Source: an uncultured bacterium
GTDB lineage: Bacteria; Hydrogenedentota; Hydrogenedentia; Hydrogenedentales; CAILVY01
Length of the DNA: 36,176 nucleotides
Direction: 5' to 3'
NCBI GenBank assembly: GCA_937951485.1
Contig: CALEDJ010000012.1
Span: forward strand, 1 to 36,176
Shown: piece after piece, positions 24,107 through 32,085 of the stretch
Position numbering within the stretch: the stretch's first letter is position 1
Layout: each line of letters begins with the position of its first letter
The notes under the pieces: generated by a model
What the model saw: the letters and a program-made list of their open reading frames with translations, nothing else
Told to the model about the DNA's origin: nothing
Databases searched by the model: none
Position numbers and translations under genes: made by a program

Positions 24107-25660
24107 TTAGTTCCTGTCAGTTGCCAGACCGTCTCTAATCCGCTGGATGGCCGCTTTCAGGTGCTCCTTTTTCGCGGTTTTCAGTGCCGCATCCAGCGCC
24201 GCATCGCGCGCTTCGGTGTTGCGTGTACGCGCGGCGGCGGCCGCCGCGAATTTTTCCGCTTCGGCGAAGCCGGCGTCCCTCTTTGCCGCATGCAAGAGGG
24301 ACAGCGCGACATTCAGATCACCATCGCCGGCCAGGTTGGTCAATGCGCGGTAAGCGGCGTTCCTCACCTCGACACGCCGGGCCTTCGCAGCGCGGTACAG
24401 TGCGGGTTTGGCGTCTTTAATGCCGCGCTCGGACGCGGCGCGGATATACTCGATTCGCAGCGCCGCCTTCTCCCGCCGAATGCCGCGGATGACAGTGGTA
24501 TCCACGCACAATGCCTGTACTGCATACAGGCTGTTCCGTGCGGCCTGTCGTTCTCGCCCTTCGCTTTGTGCGGCGGTCCTTGCCAGCAGATGTGCGGTTT
24601 GTCCATCACCCAGAGAACCGAGTGCCGTAAGCGCAGCAATGCGCACTTCCTGATTGTCGCTCCCAACCATTGCCACTACGGATTTCAGGGCTGCCCCGTC
24701 GCCGCGTTCCCCCAGCCCGTAGAGCAGCATTTCCTGGGCATCGGGCGCCATTTTGCCGAGACAGTGCGCGACGGCTTTGGTTGCATCCGTGTCCGGGAAA
24801 TAGGACAACGCCGCCACGGCGGGGCCATACAGTGCGGCATCTGCGCCGGTTAAAACATCAATCAACAGCATCAGTGCTGTATCCGGTCTTGATACGACCA
24901 ATCCCTGGAATGCCGCTATCCGTACCGTTGCCGGTTGCGCCGGATCGAAGAGCGATTCAAACACCGTCGCTGCGCGGTGTGTCTCACCGGCAATCGCCAA
25001 TTCTTCAGCGCAGAGGATCAGGGCGTCCGCCACGGCGCGCCGCAATACCGGAGCAACATGGGGTTGCACCGACAGAAGGGCGTCGAGTGCGGCAGTGTTT
25101 CCGATTTTTCCAAGCGCATGGATCGCCGCTTCCGCAAGCGCCGGGTCGGACGCCATCGCATAGGACGCCAGCATCGCGACCGATGCCGCGTCGCGGCGTT
25201 CGCCCAAGGAGTTGATGATTCCAATCTGGACCGGTTCGGCGACGCTTCCCAGCGCGTCCAACAATGCCTGGTTCGCCTCGGGGCACGGTATCGCCTGCAG
25301 TGCGTAACGCGCCATATCAGCGGTATCCGGGATGCGCAGCAGCGCCGCCAGCGCGGGGACCGCCGCCGGACCGCCAATGATCGCCAGTTGCCGGCAGGCG
25401 AAATCCTTGCTTTCATACGTTGCTTCGCTCCCCAGCAAATCCACCAGGGCCGCTGTCAACGCTTCGCGCAGCGCGTCATTCGAGAGCGCCTCACGGGCCA
25501 TATCTTCCACGACGGTCAGGGGTTCCCGGCTGTCGCCGAAACGGTACCCGGCAATCCGGGCCACGGCGTCATGTATCGGTTCCATTGCCGCAATCGCCGC
25601 CTGTGACGCCTGTGCGGTCAGCGCAAGCGCCATCATTGTCAACGTGAATCGCTTTTTCAT
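24107..25660 (-). CDS. Exported HEAT-repeat protein
   Basis: A 517-residue protein from the ATG at 25660, which follows the upstream stop by 10 bases. An N-terminal signal (MKKRFTLTMMALALTAQASQ) is followed by helix-pair repeats of 30-40 residues: examples are GPAAVPALAALLRIPDTADM, DPALAEAAIHALGKIGNTAA, NQEVRIAALTALGSLGDGQT and RRVEVRNAAYRALTNLAGDG. These are HEAT/PBS-lyase-type repeats forming a curved scaffold for protein contacts. No catalytic domain is seen. The C-terminus is Ala/Lys-rich and helical. It sits between the oxidoreductase and the nucleoside hydrolase in one operon, all exported, so it could be a partner or organiser of these enzymes; this is inference. Confidence 0.85.
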   Translation of the reverse strand: MKKRFTLTMMALALTAQASQAAIAAMEPIHDAVARIAGYRFGDSREPLTVVEDMAREALSNDALREALTAALVDLLGSEATYESKDFACRQLAIIGGPAAVPALAALLRIPDTADMARYALQAIPCPEANQALLDALGSVAEPVQIGIINSLGERRDAASVAMLASYAMASDPALAEAAIHALGKIGNTAALDALLSVQPHVAPVLRRAVADALILCAEELAIAGETHRAATVFESLFDPAQPATVRIAAFQGLVVSRPDTALMLLIDVLTGADAALYGPAVAALSYFPDTDATKAVAHCLGKMAPDAQEMLLYGLGERGDGAALKSVVAMVGSDNQEVRIAALTALGSLGDGQTAHLLARTAAQSEGRERQAARNSLYAVQALCVDTTVIRGIRREKAALRIEYIRAASERGIKDAKPALYRAAKARRVEVRNAAYRALTNLAGDGDLNVALSLLHAAKRDAGFAEAEKFAAAAAARTRNTEARDAALDAALKTAKKEHLKAAIQRIRDGLATDRN

Positions 25661-25670
25661 TCTCTTATCC

Positions 25671-27014
25671 TCATGCCTCCAGGCGCCATGGGGCGCGCAT
25701 CGCGCGAGACCGCATTCGGTCCGCTTCGGGGTCATCCACAAACTGTTCCGTTTCCGGATTCCACCGCACCTTGCGTTCCAGTTGCATGGCGATGTTGCCG
25801 AGATGCGCAATGGTGATGGCACGGTGCGCCGCCTCGATGGGCGTGATGGTCGCTGCGCGGGTCCGGACGCAGTCAAGGAAATTCCTCGCATGGTTTTTGC
25901 TCACGTAGAGGCGCGTTTCACGCGGTCCAATCACGGCGTCCTTGAGTGAGGGGGGATCAGTTTCCAGGTGACCACGGTCCACACTGACCCAGCCGTCCGC
26001 GCCGATGAACTTTGCGCCGCCGCGCAGGCCGTTGGAGACGATCATCGTGAAGCCGTCCGGCGCGACGGGGCTGGCCCCCTTGGGATAGATGCACTCAAAG
26101 CGGTAATTCGTGGCCGCGTTCCAGAGTCCGTCGCGCGGATATTCGCCGCGCCCCTCTACGGCAATCGGTCCGGTGTATTCCGTGCCCATGCCCCAGTTTG
26201 CGATGTCGCAATGATGCGCCGCCCAGTCCGTCAATTGTCCGCCGGAGTAGTCCAGAATCCACCGGAAATTCCAGTGGCATCGTTCTTTGGTGTACGGCGC
26301 CCAGGGAGCGGGCCCCAGCCAGAAGTCATAATCGAACCCATCCGGTACCGGCATCTCCGGCTGTGGGTCGCAGGTCGGCCCGGTCGGCAGGCCCACCTCG
26401 ACGGTGTGCACCGCCCCGATGCGCCCGTTGCGCACCAGTTCGCAGGCATGGCGGAAATGGTCTTGCGACCGCTGCCAACTGCCGGTTTGCCAGACCACCC
26501 CGCAACGCCGCACCATGTCAGACATCACCCGCCCCTCATGGATGGTGAGCGCCAGCGGCTTCTCGGCGTAGATGTCCAGCCCCTTTTTTGCCGCCGCAAT
26601 GGCGGGAATCGCGTGCCAGTGGTCCGGCAGCGCAATGGACACGGCGTCCAGATCGTCCCGCGCCAGCAGGGCGCGAAAATCGTTGTAAGGCGTGCAATCC
26701 TGGTTGCCATAGCGGGCGTTCACGATGTCCTTGGCCCTGTCTCGGTGCGCGCGGTCCACATCGCACACCGCCACCACCTGAACCTCCCTGAACCCCAGGA
26801 ATCCCTCCATGTTGCCGGTGCCTTGGCTGCCTGTGCCGATGCATCCCATCACAATGCGGTTGCTGGGGGCGACCGTTCCGTTTGTGCCCAGCGCCGATGC
26901 CGGCACGATGTACGGAAAACCTGTCGCCGCGCATGACGCCAGCCCTGCCCGCTTCAGAAACGTGCGTCGGCTGAGAGGCGTTGTGACGGATTTCCCCTTA
27001 CCATGCGTGTTCAT
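25671..27014 (-). CDS. Tat-exported Gfo/Idh/MocA family oxidoreductase
   Basis: A 447-residue protein. The start at ATG 27014 (GGGAAAAG upstream) puts a twin-arginine signal, PLSRRTFLKRAGLASCAATG, at residues 13-32; the longer frame would bury it behind 48 residues. The Rossmann loop is MGCIGTGSQGTGN (56-68), then VAVCDVD (81-87) and AEKPLALTIHE with Glu151-Lys152-Pro153. The second half has WFLGP-type features such as DFWLGPAPWAPY, LDYSGGQLTDWAAHHCDIAN and HARNFLDCVRTR, characteristic of the planctomycete-type branch also represented at 1820. It would oxidise or isomerise a sugar derivative with a tightly bound nicotinamide nucleotide in the periplasm. It heads the operon with the HEAT and nucleoside hydrolase genes. 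Confidence 0.93.
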   Translation of the reverse strand: MNTHGKGKSVTTPLSRRTFLKRAGLASCAATGFPYIVPASALGTNGTVAPSNRIVMGCIGTGSQGTGNMEGFLGFREVQVVAVCDVDRAHRDRAKDIVNARYGNQDCTPYNDFRALLARDDLDAVSIALPDHWHAIPAIAAAKKGLDIYAEKPLALTIHEGRVMSDMVRRCGVVWQTGSWQRSQDHFRHACELVRNGRIGAVHTVEVGLPTGPTCDPQPEMPVPDGFDYDFWLGPAPWAPYTKERCHWNFRWILDYSGGQLTDWAAHHCDIANWGMGTEYTGPIAVEGRGEYPRDGLWNAATNYRFECIYPKGASPVAPDGFTMIVSNGLRGGAKFIGADGWVSVDRGHLETDPPSLKDAVIGPRETRLYVSKNHARNFLDCVRTRAATITPIEAAHRAITIAHLGNIAMQLERKVRWNPETEQFVDDPEADRMRSRAMRAPWRLEA

Positions 27015-27055
27015 GTTTCTTTTCCCTCTCAAAACGCAACATCCGGTTCCATCGC

Positions 27056-27164
27056 AGGCATTTGCGAAATGAGCATTTTTGGCGACCCTGCGATCGAAAA
27101 CGCTTGCTGTTTCCGACAGAAATTTTTCTGATGTTCCGCGAAAAAGCCTGTTTCGCAAATGCCT
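27056..27164. promoter_or_regulatory. Inverted pair of 14-bp sites upstream of the oxidoreductase operon
   Basis: AGGCATTTGCGAAA (27056-27069) recurs perfectly in inverse orientation at 27151-27164, 81 bases apart. The first site is itself a palindrome, CATTT-GCG-AAATG (27059-27071). Both lie in the leader of the operon starting at 27014. Two equal palindrome-like sites are typical of a repressor or activator that loops DNA; the regulator is unknown. Confidence 0.45.
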
Positions 27165-27225
27165 CCATCGCGCATCCCCTTGATGCGCAGGATTAAGAGT
27201 ACTCCAACACGAGTGGCGGAATCGA

Positions 27226-27252
27226 GAAAAAAAACACGGAGAAAAACCGTGG
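27226..27252 (-). terminator. Intrinsic terminator of the phoBR operon
   Basis: On the - strand a stem CCGTG... reads C-CACGG-TTTTTCT-CCGTG followed by eight T residues (27234-27227). The 5-bp stem with 7-nt loop is short but the T-run is perfect. It begins about 30 bases after the phoR stop codon. Confidence 0.6.
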
Positions 27253-27282
27253 ATTTTGCCCGGCCCCTCGTGTTTATGTCAG

Positions 27283-29055
27283 TCACGCCGATGGCACGGA
27301 CATGAAAAATGTGCTGCCTTTTCCGGGCGCACTTTCCACCCAGACGCGGCCCCGGTGGACCTTGGCGATGTGCTTGACGATGGACAGCCCGAGGCCGGTG
27401 CCGCCCAGGTTGCGGCTGCGGGCCTTGTCCACACGGTAGAAACGCTCAAAGAGGCGGGGGAGGTGTTCCGGGGGAATACCGCAGCCGTGGTCCTGCACGC
27501 GGATGACGACTTCGCCGTTTTCCGTTGCGGCATACACGCGGACGGCGCTGCCGGGGTCGCTGTATTTGATGGCGTTGTCCACCAGGTTGGCCACGGCTTG
27601 TTCCAGCATCGAAGCATTGATGGAGGCCATGAGCGATTCGCCGCAAACGAGTTCGATGGCGACATGCTTGGCTTCCGCCTTTGAGGCGCATAATTGCACG
27701 GCGGCCGCGAGCGATTCGCGCACGGGGCGCACCTCCAACGGAATCCCGGCTTTCCGTTCGCCTTCTTCAATGCGCGAGAGCGTGAGCAGGTCGCCCAGAA
27801 TGGCGTTGAGCCGGTCGGACTGTTTCGCCACGATCTCCAGAAAACGCCGCGCATCATCGGGATTTGCCAGCGCGCCCTCCAGCAGTGTTTCCACGAAGCC
27901 CTTGATGGAGGTGATCGGCGTGCGCAATTCGTGCGAGACGTTCGCGACAAAGTCCCGGCGCACCTGTTCCAGTCTGCGCAGCCTCGTCACATCATTGAGC
28001 ACAACCACTGCGCCGATGCCCCGGCCCTGGGCATCCCGCAGCACCGTGCCGTGGGCCTGAAGTATCTGCTGATCATGTTCATGGAGCACAAATTCGTTCT
28101 CGATTGGCTCGACGCTGTCCAGCGCCTGCGCGACGAAATCTTTCAGCGCCGCATTGCGCACCACCTCGTGGAGCAGGCGGCCCTGCGCTTCCGCCGCGCG
28201 CACTCCCATCAGCCGCGCACATGCGCCGTTCAGGCTGAGGATTCGCTGCGCATTGTCCACGGCAAGCACACCCTCGACCATGCTGGACAACACAGCCTCC
28301 TGCTGGTTGCGCTGGTTCAACACCGCGCGGATGCGGTCGTCGAGATGTTGCGCCATCTGGTTCATCGCCTCGGCGAGATTGGCCATTTCCCGGGATTCCG
28401 GGAGGGGCAACTGGCGGCTGAAATCGCCCTGGGCAAAGCGGCGCGCGCCGCGTTTCATCTCATCCAGGGAACGGCTGATGCGGCGGGACACATGCCAACT
28501 GACCGCCCCCGCCAGCAGCACGACCAGCAAACCGGCCGCCGCGATCCGGGCATAGAGGCCCCAGATCGCATCGCGAACCTGCGTGACCGGCAGCGACACC
28601 CGAACCACTCCCGCTGGGCGGTCGTTGTCGTGCAGCGGCACTGCAACGTACATCATGTCGCGTCCCAGGGTATGACTGAAACGCACCGACGTGCCCAGCC
28701 CATCGTTCAGCGCCGCCGCCACCTCCGGGCGTGCGGCGTGGTTGTCCATGTCGGCGGGGTCCTCTTCGGAATCGCCGATAACGGCACCGTCGGCCTGAAT
28801 CACTGTAATGCGCGTGGCGATCTCCGGTCCCACATTGCGGCAGAGCGCGTGAACTGCTTCCGGGCCGTGCTTTTCCAATTGTTCTCGAACACGATCTTCC
28901 AGCACGCGCGCCCGCGCTTCGAGATCGGAAATCATCTGTTTCTCATGGAATTGTTGGATGGCGTGCGTCATGTAACCTGTCATCAGGAGCAGGGCTGCTC
29001 CGATAACGACCAGGTAGGGGGGAAATATCTGCCAAATGAGCGGTTTCTGCCGCAC
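27283..29055 (-). CDS. phoR: PhoR-type sensor histidine kinase
   Basis: A 590-residue membrane kinase of the phosphate-starvation type. Order: first membrane helix (PPYLVVIGAALLLMTGYM, ~12-29), a periplasmic sensor part (30-165), second helix (IAAAGLLVVLLAGAVSW, ~171-187), HAMP linker (~188-243), PAS domain (~250-360), HisKA with the phospho-acceptor His375 in FVANVSHELRTP, and HATPase_c with N-box NLVDNAIKYS, G1 DHGCGIP, F-box FERFYRV and G2 GGTGLGLSIV. The start is a GTG at 29055 with AGGAG about 11 nt upstream inside the preceding gene's end. It is 7 bases after phoB and co-transcribed. PhoR naming rests on domain architecture and pairing; another PhoR-like stimulus is possible because no phosphate transporter genes are nearby. 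Confidence 0.9.
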   Translation of the reverse strand: MRQKPLIWQIFPPYLVVIGAALLLMTGYMTHAIQQFHEKQMISDLEARARVLEDRVREQLEKHGPEAVHALCRNVGPEIATRITVIQADGAVIGDSEEDPADMDNHAARPEVAAALNDGLGTSVRFSHTLGRDMMYVAVPLHDNDRPAGVVRVSLPVTQVRDAIWGLYARIAAAGLLVVLLAGAVSWHVSRRISRSLDEMKRGARRFAQGDFSRQLPLPESREMANLAEAMNQMAQHLDDRIRAVLNQRNQQEAVLSSMVEGVLAVDNAQRILSLNGACARLMGVRAAEAQGRLLHEVVRNAALKDFVAQALDSVEPIENEFVLHEHDQQILQAHGTVLRDAQGRGIGAVVVLNDVTRLRRLEQVRRDFVANVSHELRTPITSIKGFVETLLEGALANPDDARRFLEIVAKQSDRLNAILGDLLTLSRIEEGERKAGIPLEVRPVRESLAAAVQLCASKAEAKHVAIELVCGESLMASINASMLEQAVANLVDNAIKYSDPGSAVRVYAATENGEVVIRVQDHGCGIPPEHLPRLFERFYRVDKARSRNLGGTGLGLSIVKHIAKVHRGRVWVESAPGKGSTFFMSVPSA

Positions 29056-29062
29056 GATGCGC

Positions 29063-29752
29063 TCACTCCTGAAACTTGTAGCCTACGCCGCGAACTGTCT
29101 TGATGTACGCGCCGGCGGCGCCCAGTTTCTTGCGCAAGCCTACGATCTGCACATCCACGGCGCGTTCCGTTACGGCATGGTGCTCGCCTCGGATGGCGTC
29201 AACAATCTGATAACGGGTAAAGACCCAGCCCGGACGCCGCGCCAGTAGATGCAGCACGCCGAATTCGGTGAATGTCAGGTCAAGCGGTTTTCCGTCCAGC
29301 AGCACTTCTCGGCGGCCCGGGTGAATCACCAGATCGTGGACGGCGATGATCTGCTCCGGGCCGATCTCCCCGCGCTGGCGGCGGCGCAGCACCGCGCGGA
29401 TACGCGCCATCAGCACCTTCGGGCTGAACGGCTTCGTCACATAGTCGTCCGCGCCCAATTCCAGCCCCGCCACGATATCCGATTCCTCGCCCTTCGCCGT
29501 CAACATCACGATCGGAATGTGCTGGGTCTGGGGGTCGCGTTTCAAGTAGCGGCACACCTCCAGCCCGTCCAATTCCGGGAGCATCAGGTCCAGAACGATG
29601 AGGTTCGGCATTTCCGCGCGTGTGATGTGCAACGCCTCTTCGCCCGTTTTCGCGCACGTCACCTGATATCCCTCTTTCCGCAGGTTGTAGGCTACGAGTT
29701 CCAGGATATCTTCTTCGTCTTCCACCACCAGTATGCTGTTTTTTTTCGACAT
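29063..29752 (-). CDS. phoB: PhoB-type response regulator
   Basis: A 229-residue OmpR/PhoB-family regulator. The receiver domain has acidic Glu11-Asp12-Glu13, phospho-acceptor Asp55 in LIVLDLMLPELDG, Thr in VMLTAKGEE and the lysine in DDYVTKPFSP. The C-terminal winged helix ends with RAVDVQIVGLRKKLG and IKTVRGVGYKF, the classical DNA-reading and wing segments. I chose ATG 29752, which starts MSKKNSILVVEDEEDI directly at the receiver; a 14-codon extension lacks support. It is the first gene of the operon with phoR. In Enterobacteria PhoB activates phosphate-uptake genes when phosphate is short; the same role is likely here but not shown. Confidence 0.92.
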   Translation of the reverse strand: MSKKNSILVVEDEEDILELVAYNLRKEGYQVTCAKTGEEALHITRAEMPNLIVLDLMLPELDGLEVCRYLKRDPQTQHIPIVMLTAKGEESDIVAGLELGADDYVTKPFSPKVLMARIRAVLRRRQRGEIGPEQIIAVHDLVIHPGRREVLLDGKPLDLTFTEFGVLHLLARRPGWVFTRYQIVDAIRGEHHAVTERAVDVQIVGLRKKLGAAGAYIKTVRGVGYKFQE

Positions 29753-29910
29753 GATTCGCGTTCCGCCAATCGTCGCGCCCCCCCGCGTATGCAACAGTAC
29801 GCATGTCGCTGGCGCGCGCGGGAGATACCGTGGGCCGATGTTGCTATTTTACAACGACTGCGTTAGAGATGTGTCAGAAAAATATGAGCACCGCGTTTAG
29901 CAAATGCCCA

Positions 29911-31080
29911 TCAACCGCCAAGTTCGACGCAACGCCGCCGGTAGTGCATATAATTTTCGAGGCTGACCTCTTCCGGGATCCCGTGGTCGCAGGTGGGGAT
30001 ATAGCCGCCGCGGGCGCGCATCGGCGGGATGATCCGCTCCACCATCCGGTCAATGGCGTCTTTTCCTTCGGCCAGCACCCGCTTGTCCATACCCCCGGTG
30101 ATCACCAGATCGGGGTATTTCCGGGCGATGCGCAAGACATCGCAGCCGGCGGCGACCTCAAAGGGCGACATCACGTCCATGCCGATCTCCCGGTAGATCG
30201 GGATGACAGGGTCCGCGAACCCGTCAGTGTCAATCTGGATGTAAAGATGGCGCGCTGGGTCAATCTGCCGCGCGCGGATGTTCCTGATGAGTTGGGCGTA
30301 ATACGGCAGGAGGAACTCCCGCATCATGTCCGGGGATATGAGCGCGCCATGCCGGTAACAGATGTCCTCCGCGAAAAACACCTCGTCCAGAGTCACATAT
30401 TGCTGATGGCGCGCGATAACCGCATCCGCGAGATCGAACCAGGCTTGCATGCAGGCATGAATCAGGGCCGGATTTTCGCAGAACATGTACAGCAATTCCG
30501 CGGGTCCAATAAGGCTGCGCAGATACATGTAACCGCCGATCAGGTTCTGCACGATCATCCTGCCTTCGGCGGCGGCGGCCCGGGCGTCTGTCATCAGGCA
30601 TTCGAGACTGGCATAACGCTGCGGCGCGGCGGGGTCCAGCCGCCAGCGAACGTTTTCCTCCCACGTCCGCCAATCCTTCACAGGATGGTCAACATATTCG
30701 GGCATGAATCCGTGACGGCGGCCCTTGAAATAGATCACATGACGCCCGGCGTGGTCCTGTTCGACCTCATGGTCGCCGCGTTCCTCCAGGATTTTCACCT
30801 CGAACGGCGGCATAAAGGCTGCTTCACACCAGCCCAGTTGTCCCAGCATGTGGTTGCCGGGAGGATCGTAGTCAAAAACCTCGTTGAAATCGGCGTTCGG
30901 CGGCAGCCCTTCCTCCAACCAACGCTCAAGACAGAAGTAGCCGAACTCGCGCCGCACCAACGGCGCGCCCGGCGTGATCGCATAGGTATCGCGGAGTTTG
31001 CGCGCCGCCGGACACATCCGCTCCCGCGCCACCATTCCGTGAACACCATCCTCCAATGCATTTGTCGCTGCAATATCCAT
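29911..31080 (-). CDS. Uroporphyrinogen decarboxylase (URO-D) family protein, methyltransferase-like
   Basis: A 389-residue URO-D-fold protein. It is more like the corrinoid-dependent methyltransferase branch (MtaA/CmuA-type) than heme-pathway HemE. There is no HemE N-terminal P-x-W-x-M-R-Q-A-G-R. It does have YMYLRSLIGPAELLYMFCEN, EDICYRHGALISPDMMREFL, LYIQIDTDGFADPVIP, MSPFEVAAGCDV, ITGGMDKRVLAEG, and the terminal GGYIPTCDHGIPEEVS whose Cys-x-His could bind zinc. Proteins of this branch are abundant in planctomycete-like genomes and mostly uncharacterised; methyl transfer, for instance from methoxy groups or methylated sugars, is a reasonable guess. The ATG at 31080 has AAAGG about 10 nt upstream. 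No corrinoid protein gene is next to it. Confidence 0.85.
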   Translation of the reverse strand: MDIAATNALEDGVHGMVARERMCPAARKLRDTYAITPGAPLVRREFGYFCLERWLEEGLPPNADFNEVFDYDPPGNHMLGQLGWCEAAFMPPFEVKILEERGDHEVEQDHAGRHVIYFKGRRHGFMPEYVDHPVKDWRTWEENVRWRLDPAAPQRYASLECLMTDARAAAAEGRMIVQNLIGGYMYLRSLIGPAELLYMFCENPALIHACMQAWFDLADAVIARHQQYVTLDEVFFAEDICYRHGALISPDMMREFLLPYYAQLIRNIRARQIDPARHLYIQIDTDGFADPVIPIYREIGMDVMSPFEVAAGCDVLRIARKYPDLVITGGMDKRVLAEGKDAIDRMVERIIPPMRARGGYIPTCDHGIPEEVSLENYMHYRRRCVELGG

Positions 31081-31170
31081 GCTTTTTCAACCTTTCAGGT
31101 TTAATACAAAGGGCTGTTCAGAAAGTACACAGATGCTATGTTCTGAAAAACCTTGCCGCATGCGACGCGG

Positions 31171-31830
31171 CTATGGTGCGGAAAGCGTGTTCAAAGCATG
31201 GCCTGAGTACGTCGGAACCTCATCCTTATAGATGAAACGGTTTTCATTCTCGGCATCTTCAAAGAGATTCTCCACAAAGACGCGCGCGTTGAGACCCCGG
31301 CTTCGGGTGTCCATCATGGTTTGCAGGTAATCGCGCCGCACATAGCAGCGGGTGGGCAGGTGGAAAACCAGAAGTGTCTTGGGATGCGTCGCGAACAGAT
31401 GCAGTACTTCAATATCCACAATCGGGTCCAACCCGCCGTAGGCGTCCCATTCCTCCATGTCCCGCAACGCTATGATTGCCGACCCGCCGGCAAGCGCATC
31501 ATTTGACAGTGGCATGAAAAGGTCATTCCTTCCATAGCGCATGACTGTCACGGAAGGCAACGCATCGCGGCTGACGTCGCCGGCATCCCGGCCCGCTTGA
31601 CGCGCGGATTCCCCGATGGCTCGTAATACCAGACCGGCAAAACGGTCTTGGCATGACGCGCCGAAATCCATCGCGTCCAGAATTGAGGCGGGCACCCTGT
31701 GTTTCAGATACTTCAAAAGATGCGAGACAGGGACCTTTTCCGCTTCCTGGAAAAACGACTCGGCCCTTTCCCTGACCTGTTCAGGCGTCAGGGCTTCTTT
31801 GCCTCCAAAAAGACGTTTCAAGAATGACAT
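31171..31830 (-). CDS. Hypothetical protein
   Basis: A 219-residue soluble protein from the ATG at 31830, with GGACT about 6 nt upstream. It opens with a basic MSFLKRLFGGKE, then a helical segment (TPEQVRERAESFFQEAEKV). The second half has alternating beta strands (SAIIALRDMEEWDAYGG, VDIEVLHLFATHPKTLLVFH, NARVFVENLFED). The order suggests an alpha/beta fold with a helical front. I do not recognise the family. It is upstream of the URO-D gene on the same strand with a 90-base gap that contains an inverted TTCAGAA/TTCTGAA pair (31115-31142). The divergent partner is the VCBS protein gene. Confidence 0.65.
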   Translation of the reverse strand: MSFLKRLFGGKEALTPEQVRERAESFFQEAEKVPVSHLLKYLKHRVPASILDAMDFGASCQDRFAGLVLRAIGESARQAGRDAGDVSRDALPSVTVMRYGRNDLFMPLSNDALAGGSAIIALRDMEEWDAYGGLDPIVDIEVLHLFATHPKTLLVFHLPTRCYVRRDYLQTMMDTRSRGLNARVFVENLFEDAENENRFIYKDEVPTYSGHALNTLSAP

Positions 31831-32085
31831 TGCCGAGTCCTTTCATTCCGTGCCAGAAAACCGCGTGGCTCCATCTTTCTCTACAGCAAACCGTTGCCAC
31901 CCTAGCACCCGGCCATGCAGGAAATCCATCTGCGCCGACAAGCGAAATTGGATGATTCTTCAACTTCTCGAAAATGCTGCGAGCAGTAACATCCCGTTTC
32001 TTGATATACTTGCTGTCAGGGCATTATTGGAGAGCGTTGCATTGGCCCGGCCAGTCAATCATTGAAGCGCATCGGATGACACACC

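Noticed and set aside
31115-31142. TTCAGAA / TTCTGAA inverted pair as a terminator after the hypothetical gene
   Set aside because: The loop would be about 14 nt and no T-run follows; at most a weak operator-like site.
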